This document shows, one piece after another, positions 26,223-34,438 of a stretch of 47,283 nucleotides of DNA. Each line of letters begins with the position of its first letter. Position 1 is the stretch's first letter. The position numbers were made by a program, and so were the translations under genes. The notes under the pieces are model-generated. The model made no database searches. It saw only the letters and a program-made list of their open reading frames with translations, and was not told where the DNA came from. The stretch comes from Desulfococcaceae bacterium HSG9 (lineage in GTDB: Bacteria > Desulfobacterota > Desulfobacteria > Desulfobacterales > JAUCGF01). The DNA lies in assembly GCA_030378005.1 (NCBI GenBank), contig JAUCGF010000116.1, forward strand, positions 1 to 47,283, read 5' to 3'.

Positions 26223-27691
26223 TGATAAAATGTCTGCTTATGGTCTATAATCGTCAATTGATCTTTGAAATTATTATTATCTTTTTAGTTGGTACTTTTG
26301 TAACCGCCAGCCTTATTAAAGTTTCCACCATGGATGAAAAATGGGTGAAAATTCTAATTTTAGGTTCCGTTGGCATAGCAGGTTTTTTTTTGATTCCCGA
26401 AAAAGAAAAATTTTTGCTCTATTTCGCTACGTTCTGCCTGGCTTTTGACCTTGATTTTAACCTGTATTATAGAGGAAATCCTTATATAGTCAGACCAATC
26501 AATGGTTTTAGAATTACGATTGTAGATTTTCTTCTCATTTTTCCGGTTGTGATGTGGTGCTATCGCATTGCCAATGATTCTTATGAAAAAATTTACTTCT
26601 ATCCGTGGATTTCGATCCCTTTTTTACTCATTTTCGCATGGAGTTTTGTCGGATTAAGCATATCCACCGTACCTGAAGATATTAGCATCGCCGCACTTTG
26701 GATCATAGGTAAAAATTGGATTATATTTATATATTTAGCTAATAATTTAAAAGATCGAAAAACCATTTACACTGTCTTCTGTGTGTTGCTGCTTATGGGT
26801 GTGTTTCAATCGCTTGTGTGCATAGCCCAGTCTGCTACCGGAGGAACGGTAGGATTAGGTATGTTAGGTGAAGCCGAAATTTTTGACATGGCGGCGGATA
26901 CAGGAACAGTGAGCAGAATCGGCGGAACCGTCGGTCATCCAAATAAGTTAGCCGGCTTTATGGCCGTGTTAATGCAACTGAATCTGGTCTTTTTATACGC
27001 TTATATTCCGAAACATGCGAGATATCCGCTTTTTATATCCTGCGCACTGATAACAATAACAATTGTCCTAGCTTACTCACGTGGCGCCATTGCTGGTATG
27101 ATGATGGGGGGGGCCTTTTCCAGTTGGTGGTGCTTAAGCAAACGAAATGGGCATATATTCATTAACGCTTTGATGGTCATCTCAATTATTGTCGTTGTTT
27201 CGGTAACAAGCCTTGCTTTGATCGAACCGCTCCGAACACGCTTTTTCGGAGATGATCACGGCTCAGCAGATCTCAGGCCGGAAATGCGTCTGGTTGCCAA
27301 TAATATTATTCGGCACCATCCTTGGTTTGGCGTGGGCTTAAATAATTATACCTCAGTGCTTCGTCGTTACGATATTTCCAAAATGGCGGTAAGCTTGGAA
27401 TTTCCCAAACCCGTTCATACTGAGTTTCTTTTGATAGCCGCCGAAATTGGTATTCCGGGATTATGTTTTTTCATTTTTATATTATTTGTTACTTTATTTA
27501 ATCTTGTTTTAATGGGGTTGTCACAAACGGAACCGGTAATCCCCTTTTTGGCTATTGGTTTTTTATCCGCCTGGATGGGGTGGCTTTTCCATCATTACTA
27601 TGAATATGACTATGCTCTTTTTTCTAATTATATCTGGCACTATATTGGAATCATCCAAGCCATGAAACGTTTAATGACTAAACAATCTTAG
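26222..27691 (+). CDS. O-antigen ligase/polymerase-like membrane protein (Wzy_C)
   Basis: 489 residues with about eleven to twelve hydrophobic segments and a large periplasmic loop. The Wzy_C family features are visible: VGHPNKLAGF (about residue 238), LAYSRGAIAGMM, and the loop block HHPWFGVGLNNY (about 362), with PVHTEFLLIAAEIG behind. This family either polymerises lipid-linked repeat units or ligates glycans to an acceptor. Between a Wzz-type protein and a Wzx-type flippase, the polymerase role is more likely. The start shares one base with the upstream stop. Confidence 0.88.
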   Translation: MIKCLLMVYNRQLIFEIIIIFLVGTFVTASLIKVSTMDEKWVKILILGSVGIAGFFLIPEKEKFLLYFATFCLAFDLDFNLYYRGNPYIVRPINGFRITIVDFLLIFPVVMWCYRIANDSYEKIYFYPWISIPFLLIFAWSFVGLSISTVPEDISIAALWIIGKNWIIFIYLANNLKDRKTIYTVFCVLLLMGVFQSLVCIAQSATGGTVGLGMLGEAEIFDMAADTGTVSRIGGTVGHPNKLAGFMAVLMQLNLVFLYAYIPKHARYPLFISCALITITIVLAYSRGAIAGMMMGGAFSSWWCLSKRNGHIFINALMVISIIVVVSVTSLALIEPLRTRFFGDDHGSADLRPEMRLVANNIIRHHPWFGVGLNNYTSVLRRYDISKMAVSLEFPKPVHTEFLLIAAEIGIPGLCFFIFILFVTLFNLVLMGLSQTEPVIPFLAIGFLSAWMGWLFHHYYEYDYALFSNYIWHYIGIIQAMKRLMTKQS

Positions 27692-27750
27692 CCTTTACGC
27701 ATTAAATACAACAAATATTTCGATGACATCAAATAGTTGAAACGTATAAA

Positions 27751-29175
27751 ATGACGACACATTCCAAAAGTATTCTTAAAAACACTTTTTTCCTTGTCAC
27801 AGGACGCCTGATTAGCCGCATATTGCAATTTTTTCTGTTTATATATGCGGCGCGCCGTTTAGGGGTGAATAATTTCGGCATTTTTTCATACGGGTTTGCG
27901 TTGGTGTATCTGTTCTCCATATTCATGGATTTGGGAATTTCAACATATTCCGTGCAACAAGTGAGTCGCGATCACAGCAAAACACCTCAGTATTTAGGTG
28001 CTATTTTGCTCTCAAAATTGATATTAACGATACTTAGTATTTTACTGATTATTGCGACCGGCTTAATTATGCATAGGGATGCAACAACGCTTTGGGTGCT
28101 TTTCATTCTCGGAAGTTGCGTGGCTTTAGATAATCTCGGCGGATCGTTTAATGCTGTTTTTCAAGCGCATGAAAAAATGCACTATGAAGCTATTATCATT
28201 TCGTTCAGTAATTTAATTATGTCGGTGGTGGGATTTGCGATTCTTTACTATTCTCCTGGAATCCTGCTATTTTGTCTGGTTTATACATTCGGAGCAACAT
28301 TACGCGCCTCATCGGCATGTGTTTGGTGTTTAAAAAAATATGACCGTCCGATTTTTTCACTTGACATTGAGTTTATTTATGAGCTTTTTAGAAAAGGGTT
28401 GCCATTTGCCTTAGTGATGATTTTCATCCATATTTATGGATATATTGATACACTCATCTTAGCAGCATACTGCGAAAATGAAATTGTTGGCTACTACAAT
28501 GCAGCTTACCGCTTGGTGGAAGCGCCCCTTTTTATCATTCAATCTTTAAGCACTGCTATTTTTCCTGCGTTATCAAGGCTTTATGTGCAAGATAAAACCC
28601 AATTGGCAGGAATAGTACAACAATTTTTTCAAAAAGCGGTCGCTTTAGGTCTCTCAATATCGTTGGTTGTTGCTATTTTATCAGAAGACCTGATTAAGCT
28701 TATTTACGGAAAAGAATACGAACCTGCGGCTGCTGTTTTGCCCATTTTAATTTTTAGCATCGCCATTATTATGCCGAATACGATTTGTGGCAGCACTATC
28801 AGGGCAATCGACAGACAAACAATCAGCGCCAAAGTAACCGGTCTTGGAGCCATTCTCAATGTTGTGTTAAATTTGATTCTTATCCCATCTTTTTCTTTGT
28901 TGGGAGCCGCTTGGGCGACTATTGTCACTGAACTGTTTGTATTGGTCGTTCAAGTTGTTTTGATATGGAAATATGTCGGTCCGGTTATGAATTGGAAAAC
29001 CTTAGGTCGTATAGTGGGTTTAAATGCCATCATTATCGGTTTTTTGTTTATTTCACGAAGTTTAGGCATCTGGTTTCAAATATGCGGCATAACGATTCTT
29101 TTTTTACCTTTAACTGTTTTGACCGGTGTCATTACTATGGAAGAATTGAAGCGCTATCTGCCTGTTAAATTGTAA
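27751..29175 (+). CDS. Wzx-like oligosaccharide flippase (MOP superfamily)
   Basis: 474 residues with about 13-14 hydrophobic helices. The N-terminal pattern KNTFFLVTGRLISRILQF and YAARRLGVNNFGIFSYGFAL is typical of polysaccharide_synt families, as is the mid-protein HIYGYIDTLILAAY and YNAAYRLVE. It would move the undecaprenyl-linked repeat unit across the inner membrane for polymerisation by the Wzy-like protein. It has the usual length and no visible defect. A 59-base gap separates it from the upstream gene. Confidence 0.92.
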   Translation: MTTHSKSILKNTFFLVTGRLISRILQFFLFIYAARRLGVNNFGIFSYGFALVYLFSIFMDLGISTYSVQQVSRDHSKTPQYLGAILLSKLILTILSILLIIATGLIMHRDATTLWVLFILGSCVALDNLGGSFNAVFQAHEKMHYEAIIISFSNLIMSVVGFAILYYSPGILLFCLVYTFGATLRASSACVWCLKKYDRPIFSLDIEFIYELFRKGLPFALVMIFIHIYGYIDTLILAAYCENEIVGYYNAAYRLVEAPLFIIQSLSTAIFPALSRLYVQDKTQLAGIVQQFFQKAVALGLSISLVVAILSEDLIKLIYGKEYEPAAAVLPILIFSIAIIMPNTICGSTIRAIDRQTISAKVTGLGAILNVVLNLILIPSFSLLGAAWATIVTELFVLVVQVVLIWKYVGPVMNWKTLGRIVGLNAIIIGFLFISRSLGIWFQICGITILFLPLTVLTGVITMEELKRYLPVKL

Positions 29176-29221
29176 TACGAAAACCCGTTTCGTGTTACCA
29201 ATGCTCAAAGGATGAATAATT

Positions 29222-30385
29222 ATGCGGATTCTTTATATCAATTATGCCAAATATGGAGGTGGTAACTGGATTCACATGAGCCAGTTTCTTGCTTCAATGA
29301 ATGCAATCCACGATGACATCATCGACTATACACCAAAGGCGCGAAAAAAGGAATATGGTAAAGAACTAAACGGCGAAGCATCTGCTTCCAACCCTGACCA
29401 CTTACGCGAACTGCGCTATCTGTTTAGCGGACTTATCAGAAGAGTCGGATCTGAAGCCAAACAATTGATTCGTCATAAGCCTGATATTGTTGTTTTAAGA
29501 AGGGATCGTTGGATTTCATCTGTAATTCTCTGTTTTTTAATGAAATTGCCGATTATTCTCGAAGATAACGGACCGATTGTGGTGGAAGATCAGCTTATGC
29601 CCAGGCACTTTCGACTACGGGGCGCTCGCTTTTGGAATTGGTATGAATTGAACATTCTCAATTTAGCGACACATGTTTTTGTTGTTTCTGAAACCTTGCG
29701 CCAATACTATATTAAGCAGGGGCTTGCACCGCAAAAAATTACAAGCGTACCGAACGGCGTTGATACTTTGCAATTTAACTCCGCAATCAGCGGCGCAAAG
29801 GTGCGTGAAAAATTTGAATTGCAAGACAAGGTGATCGTCGGCTTTTCAGGTAGCTTTACATCATGGCACGGATTGGATTTCTTACTGGAAAATATGAAAA
29901 CATTTTTTACCAGTGAAGACAGTTTAAAAGAGAAAAGCCGATTGCTGTTAATTGGCAAAGCGTTTGCCTATTTTAGTATGCCGGATATACCTCAAAAAAG
30001 TACGATTGCAACTGGATATGTCGGCTACGAGGAAATGCCAGAGTATTTAGCCGCTCTTGATATTATCGTAGCGCCTTACCCCTTGATTGAGCCTTTCTAT
30101 TTTTCACCATTGAAGCTTTTCGAAGCAATGTCAATGGGAAAAACAGTGTTAGCATCGAATCAGGGGCAAATTGCTGAGATTATAATAGATGGATACAATG
30201 GCGTACTCTATCCGCCGGGTGATTCCGAGGTGTTTCTTAAAAAGTTGAAATTGCTTATTTCTGATGATGCCTTACGAGAGCAATTGGGTAAAAGGGCGCG
30301 TGAAACGATTGAAAAAAAATATACATGGAAAGATAATGCCCGTAAAATTTTAAATTTATGCCGATGCTATGCTAAAAAGCCCTAA
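29222..30385 (+). CDS. GT4-family glycosyltransferase
   Basis: 387 residues. The N-terminus MRILYINYAKYGGGNWIH has the glycine-rich acceptor loop, and the C-terminal domain has PYPLIEPFYFSPLKLFEAMSMG, the E-x7-E equivalent. The linker block VPNGVDTLQFN is typical. It is predicted to add one sugar to the lipid-linked repeat unit on the cytoplasmic side. An AAGGATGA ribosome-binding sequence precedes the ATG. It is the third GT4 enzyme in the locus, which would fit a repeat unit of several sugars. Confidence 0.9.
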   Translation: MRILYINYAKYGGGNWIHMSQFLASMNAIHDDIIDYTPKARKKEYGKELNGEASASNPDHLRELRYLFSGLIRRVGSEAKQLIRHKPDIVVLRRDRWISSVILCFLMKLPIILEDNGPIVVEDQLMPRHFRLRGARFWNWYELNILNLATHVFVVSETLRQYYIKQGLAPQKITSVPNGVDTLQFNSAISGAKVREKFELQDKVIVGFSGSFTSWHGLDFLLENMKTFFTSEDSLKEKSRLLLIGKAFAYFSMPDIPQKSTIATGYVGYEEMPEYLAALDIIVAPYPLIEPFYFSPLKLFEAMSMGKTVLASNQGQIAEIIIDGYNGVLYPPGDSEVFLKKLKLLISDDALREQLGKRARETIEKKYTWKDNARKILNLCRCYAKKP

Positions 30386-30479
30386 AATAGCAGAACGTTC
30401 TGTGTGGGGATGGCTTTTAAAAATTCCTTATCCTTCGGCACGATTAACAAGATGTTCAGATAAAAATCAGGGATAGGAC

Positions 30480-31784
30480 ATGGTGTTTCTTTATCAAAGA
30501 AAACAAATAGCGGTTGATTCTGAAAATTCTGTAAAGCTTCGCCCTTTTCCCTTTCCCTTCCGCGCAGGCGTTGCGATATGCTCTGATATTGATTTTTGCG
30601 ATAAAAGGACATTTATAGCGGTACATCGCTATTTGAACACAGAAAATTACGGATTGGGTCTGCCTGTGGCCGATTCTTTTTTTGGTCTTGGCCGAGAACC
30701 CGATCAATTGGCATTTTTTGAAAAGAACGGCGCAACGCCATCCAAGAATGCCGAATTTATTCGTCAGGCGATAAATGATGGACTGATTGATTCGCTCCAC
30801 GCATGGGGTGATTTTAATAAAGTCCCTCCCAATCCGACTATATTGCGTAATATGGCCGAAAATTTGACTAAAGACCTGATTGCGCATGATCTTAAAATTA
30901 AAATATGGATCAATCATGGCGATCCGTTTAATTACCAAAATATCAGTGCCAGACTTTGGCCGGAATACAAAGGTGATGATCCAGAACTGGATTATTATAC
31001 GGTTGACTTATTAAAGGAACTTGGCGTAAATTTTATTTGGCGATCTGAATTGACGCCTTGGCCATTGTCCGGGAATCTCAAAATTTCCTCCCCTTATATA
31101 TGGCCACGGCTGGCATTGAATGAATTGAAAAATGCCATTAAAATTATTCTCCAAAAAAAAACACGAATCAGAACCGCTTCACAAATTACAGAACTTGCTC
31201 TGCCGGTTTCATTAAAAGACGGTAGCCAATGCTTTGCATTTACACGTTTCAATCAATATCCGGGAGGGGTCTGGGCGTTTGATCCGAATCGCCATACATT
31301 GCGCTACTCACTGAATGATCATAGCCTTGATACCGTTATCAAACAAGAAGGCTATATTGTGCTATACACACACTTGGGACTTCCCTTCAATGTACAAAAA
31401 GAGCACCCTTTTCCACCGGAAGATCGTGATGCACTGACAAAACTTGCCGATCATTATCACTCCGGCCGTATATGGGTGGCACCAACGGTTGATTTATTAA
31501 CCTATTGGTTAATTCATAAATATCTTATATGGAACGTCCATACTGAGAGAGACTGCCGGATTATTGAAATAGAGGCTATAAATGATCCCACTCTTGGTTC
31601 TCGTTTGCCAATTGAAAGTGAATTGGCCGGAATATGTTTTTATACTTCCGATCCGAAAAATACATTTATATCATTAGATGGACGCAGGCTGAAAACAGTC
31701 ATCCATCAGCCAGATCATACAGGAATAGGATGTGTCGGGGTGCCTCTCCCCGCACCCCCCAAAGTCGATCTGTTAGATAACTGA
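30480..31784 (+). CDS. Polysaccharide-deacetylase-like (NodB-fold) protein, function unproven
   Basis: 434 residues without signal peptide or membrane segment. The N-terminal half has ICSDIDFCD (near residue 41), LIDSLHAWGDF (near 105) and KIWINHGDP (near 142), which resemble in order the Asp motif and His-containing motifs of a deacetylase barrel. The last third (ERDCRIIEIEAINDP onward) looks like a separate beta-rich domain. I read it as a divergent member of the deacetylase/glycosidase barrel group; it could have lost activity or act on a different bond. It follows the GT4 gene by 94 bases in the same direction. Confidence 0.5.
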   Translation: MVFLYQRKQIAVDSENSVKLRPFPFPFRAGVAICSDIDFCDKRTFIAVHRYLNTENYGLGLPVADSFFGLGREPDQLAFFEKNGATPSKNAEFIRQAINDGLIDSLHAWGDFNKVPPNPTILRNMAENLTKDLIAHDLKIKIWINHGDPFNYQNISARLWPEYKGDDPELDYYTVDLLKELGVNFIWRSELTPWPLSGNLKISSPYIWPRLALNELKNAIKIILQKKTRIRTASQITELALPVSLKDGSQCFAFTRFNQYPGGVWAFDPNRHTLRYSLNDHSLDTVIKQEGYIVLYTHLGLPFNVQKEHPFPPEDRDALTKLADHYHSGRIWVAPTVDLLTYWLIHKYLIWNVHTERDCRIIEIEAINDPTLGSRLPIESELAGICFYTSDPKNTFISLDGRRLKTVIHQPDHTGIGCVGVPLPAPPKVDLLDN

Positions 31785-31985
31785 TTCAGCACTGATAATT
31801 GTAATGTGAAAAATTCATATTCAATCTTGATATGGAAAAAATATTAAGTTAATGAATATAAAAAATCAGTTAAATGGTTAAGTGAATGTGTATAGCAACA
31901 TCCGCTGTTTATTGAAAAAAGCATCCTGATATGTCAAATCAATCAAAATGGTTATGATGTTAAAACGCGGGTTAAGGAGTAAAAT

Positions 31986-32114
31986 ATGCATTTAAAATTA
32001 GAATATATTGTTAAAGGTTTTTTGGGGCGAAATGGAAGAAATAAAAATTCTGGGGATAAAAGTAACTTCGGCAAAAGTCAGGGAAATTCATCAAGAAATA
32101 AGCCGTATCATTGA
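31986..32114 (+). CDS. Possible 42-codon ORF overlapping the next gene
   Basis: ATG 31986 has one of the best ribosome-binding sequences nearby (TTAAGGAGT), opens 42 codons (MHLKLEYIVKGFLGRNG...) and stops at 32112-32114 inside the WecG-like gene in another frame. It may be a leader that couples translation, a trace of an older longer start joined by a shift at the T6G4 run near 32018-32026, or chance. The surrounding 247-base spacer (31785-32031) shows nothing else. Confidence 0.25.
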   Translation: MHLKLEYIVKGFLGRNGRNKNSGDKSNFGKSQGNSSRNKPYH

Positions 32115-32787
32115 TAGCGGCAGTCAGGGATTTATTCTCTCAGCAAATATTCATGGGTTCAACATGGCTCGTAAAATGCCTTGGTTAGCTGATTTTTATA
32201 ACGGTGCCGATTTAGTACACTGTGACGGTGCAGGCATAATATTGGGTGCCAGAATATTTGGCAAACACATTCCGGAACGAATTACTTATGCGGATTGGGG
32301 GTGGCCGCTTGTCGATTATTGTGCTTCCCAAAAGCATAGTCTTTATCTTCTGGGCGGCCCCCAAGGACTTGCCGAAGAAGCCGTAGCAAAACTAAATGCT
32401 CATAATGGCAACATTATGATAAAAGGAACCTATCACGGTTATTTTAATAAACAGGGATTAGAAAATGATGCTGTTATTGAAGATATAAACCGTGTTAAAC
32501 CGGATATTATTCTGGTGGGTATGGGTATGGGGCTTCAGGAACAATGGATTATCGCCAACCATAAACGGATTGACACCAAAGTATTTATGGTTTGCGGAGC
32601 AGCTTTTCGCTATTGGGCCGGTTGGACTAGCCGATGTCCTCAGTGGATGGCTAAAATCGGCTTTGAATGGCTTTACCGTTTTTTACAAGAACCCCGACGA
32701 ATGTGTAAGCGATATCTTTGGGGAAACACAATTTTTTTAATTAATGTCTTGATTGCAAGATTACGTCAGCAAATAAAAAATTCATGA
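32032..32787 (+). CDS. WecG/TagA/CpsF-family glycosyltransferase (GT26)
   Basis: 251 residues from ATG 32032, which I prefer to an upstream TTG (32008) because the family fold begins at ILGIKVTSAKV. Motifs include the catalytic-region SANIHGFNMARK, LVHCDGAGIILGARI, YLLGGPQGLAEEA and the C-terminal RCPQWMAKIGFEWLYRF, which match the family well. Members transfer N-acetylmannosamine(uronate), glucose or related sugars to lipid-linked acceptors at the membrane. It overlaps the next gene by 4 bases (ATGA type). Confidence 0.92.
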   Translation: MEEIKILGIKVTSAKVREIHQEISRIIDSGSQGFILSANIHGFNMARKMPWLADFYNGADLVHCDGAGIILGARIFGKHIPERITYADWGWPLVDYCASQKHSLYLLGGPQGLAEEAVAKLNAHNGNIMIKGTYHGYFNKQGLENDAVIEDINRVKPDIILVGMGMGLQEQWIIANHKRIDTKVFMVCGAAFRYWAGWTSRCPQWMAKIGFEWLYRFLQEPRRMCKRYLWGNTIFLINVLIARLRQQIKNS

Positions 32788-33317
32788 TTTCTATAATGAA
32801 AAATAAAACCAAACTTTGCCTGGTGCGAAAAATTACATGGGTTATCCCGATTATACTTCTACTAATTAGCGCACTATCAGTTTGCTTCTCAGAATTTTTA
32901 TACTGTGATATAGCCAATGCTACCCGTGGTATTACTGACAGAGATTATATAGCAGAAAGAGTGATTGACTTTGAGGGAACAGGAGCAGTGGTCGGTACTG
33001 AATACACATTGAGTCTGACAAATAGTTTGTGGCCTAAACGGATTACTTTTGATATGAGCGGAATACGCGCTCTCCTTGTTTTAATTGAACATGAAGAAAC
33101 ACCTTCCAGTATCGTTGTCCTGGGTAGTGAACCGAGTTCGCCCCGAATCTTAAAAGTTATATGGGCACATGATGATTTGAAAACGCCGGTTTCTTTTTGG
33201 ACAAGTGATTATTGGAAACCTGACAAGAACTGTGATTCCACCGGATGCCCGAAAATTCGTTTTCAAGTTATCGAAGGTGGGGCTGCGGTGACAATCTTGG
33301 GTAAACGTAAACATTGA
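32784..33317 (+). CDS. Small membrane-anchored or secreted protein, unknown
   Basis: 177 residues. A basic N-terminus (MKNKTKLCLVRK) and a hydrophobic segment ending near residue 35 form a signal peptide or anchor; the rest is beta-rich (AERVIDFEGTGAVVGTEYTL, then IRALLVLIEHEE). I do not recognise a family. An internal ATG at 32796 would also work. Its tight coupling to the WecG-like gene and its place before the kinase-like gene suggest a role at the cell surface in the same pathway. Confidence 0.55.
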   Translation: MISIMKNKTKLCLVRKITWVIPIILLLISALSVCFSEFLYCDIANATRGITDRDYIAERVIDFEGTGAVVGTEYTLSLTNSLWPKRITFDMSGIRALLVLIEHEETPSSIVVLGSEPSSPRILKVIWAHDDLKTPVSFWTSDYWKPDKNCDSTGCPKIRFQVIEGGAAVTILGKRKH

Positions 33318-33385
33318 GCTTCGTTAATAAGGCACAGCAGAATATTTTTTCAGTTAAAAAATAATTGTGGCATACCAGGAATAAA

Positions 33386-34381
33386 ATGAAAAACCGGAAG
33401 GACGAATCTGTTATCGAATCAAGCCGGGACAATGGTGGCAACAATTTGGGAAACATACTAGGTTTAGTTTCACCGTCGCAGAATCAGCCAAAGGCAACGG
33501 AATCATTGCACGAAAAGGAAAAGTTGGCGACAAAGAGCGATTCAGGTGATTTGGCAAGTGTCATTGGCCTAGGTGCTTCAATAAAAATGGACAATCAGGA
33601 TAGCGATTATCATGCTATTAATCACCAAAAAACAGAAACCGATACATCTAAAGGATATACCAACAAATCAAAAAAAAAATCTGCTAAACCTCATCATTAT
33701 AAAAAAGGAGAACCATTTTTATGGTTACTCTATCCTGAATTATATCCTCATGTAGTGGAAGTTTTCAGATATTTGAAGACTAAAATATCTGCATCAGAAT
33801 CGAAAAGAAATAAAAAATTAAAAACCTTATTAATCACGGGGCCGGATGAAAATTGTGGTGTTTCAACTGTTGCTTTCAATCTGGCATTGGCCTTATCTTT
33901 TGATATGATAGATAAGCGGATTTTGCTCGTGGACACAAACATTTCAGCACCATCCCTTCATACTGCTTTTGGCTACCCTGTTAATCCTGGCCTTATAGAT
34001 TATCTTTTTGGCATACGACCATTGGATGATATTATTCTGCCATCCGATTACCCCAATTTACATCTGATACCCAGTGGCTCAATTGATTATTTAGCAGTGG
34101 TTCCTTTTGATTTGACAGAATTTTCGTATTTTCTGAACGACGTGAGAGAACAATATGATTTTGTATTATTGGATTCCGCTCCATTGCTGAAATCAAGCAA
34201 AACTCAATCCCTTTCATCTCAAACAGATGGCGTTATCATTGTGGCTGAGGCAAATAGAACGCGCTGGCAAGTAATGGCGGATTTAAAAAATCAATTGGAT
34301 AATAATGGGGCTAACCTTGTTGGAAGTTTTCTCAATAAACGCCGTTTTCCCATTCCTAAATGGCTATATCGTTGGATTTAA
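33386..34381 (+). CDS. BY-kinase/CpsD-like P-loop protein with altered Walker A
   Basis: 331 residues from ATG 33386 (AGGA 5 bases upstream; an earlier TTG at 33365 is less likely). A polar, probably disordered N-terminus (1-110) precedes a MinD/BY-kinase-like domain. The P-loop reads GPDENCGVSTVAFNLA: Val159 stands where the phosphate-binding Lys is expected. The Walker A' Asp is kept (LLVDTNISAPS) but its usual D-x-D/R continuation is not, and Walker B reads FVLLDSAPL. The C-terminus has a single Tyr (PKWLYRWI), not the Tyr cluster of autokinases. It may bind nucleotide weakly or act as a structural partner of the Wzz-like protein. Confidence 0.75.
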   Translation: MKNRKDESVIESSRDNGGNNLGNILGLVSPSQNQPKATESLHEKEKLATKSDSGDLASVIGLGASIKMDNQDSDYHAINHQKTETDTSKGYTNKSKKKSAKPHHYKKGEPFLWLLYPELYPHVVEVFRYLKTKISASESKRNKKLKTLLITGPDENCGVSTVAFNLALALSFDMIDKRILLVDTNISAPSLHTAFGYPVNPGLIDYLFGIRPLDDIILPSDYPNLHLIPSGSIDYLAVVPFDLTEFSYFLNDVREQYDFVLLDSAPLLKSSKTQSLSSQTDGVIIVAEANRTRWQVMADLKNQLDNNGANLVGSFLNKRRFPIPKWLYRWI

Positions 34382-34438
34382 AACTATTTTTTATTGTTTT
34401 GAATTTGAATAAGATGCGTTATCCTGTTAAAATAGGTG

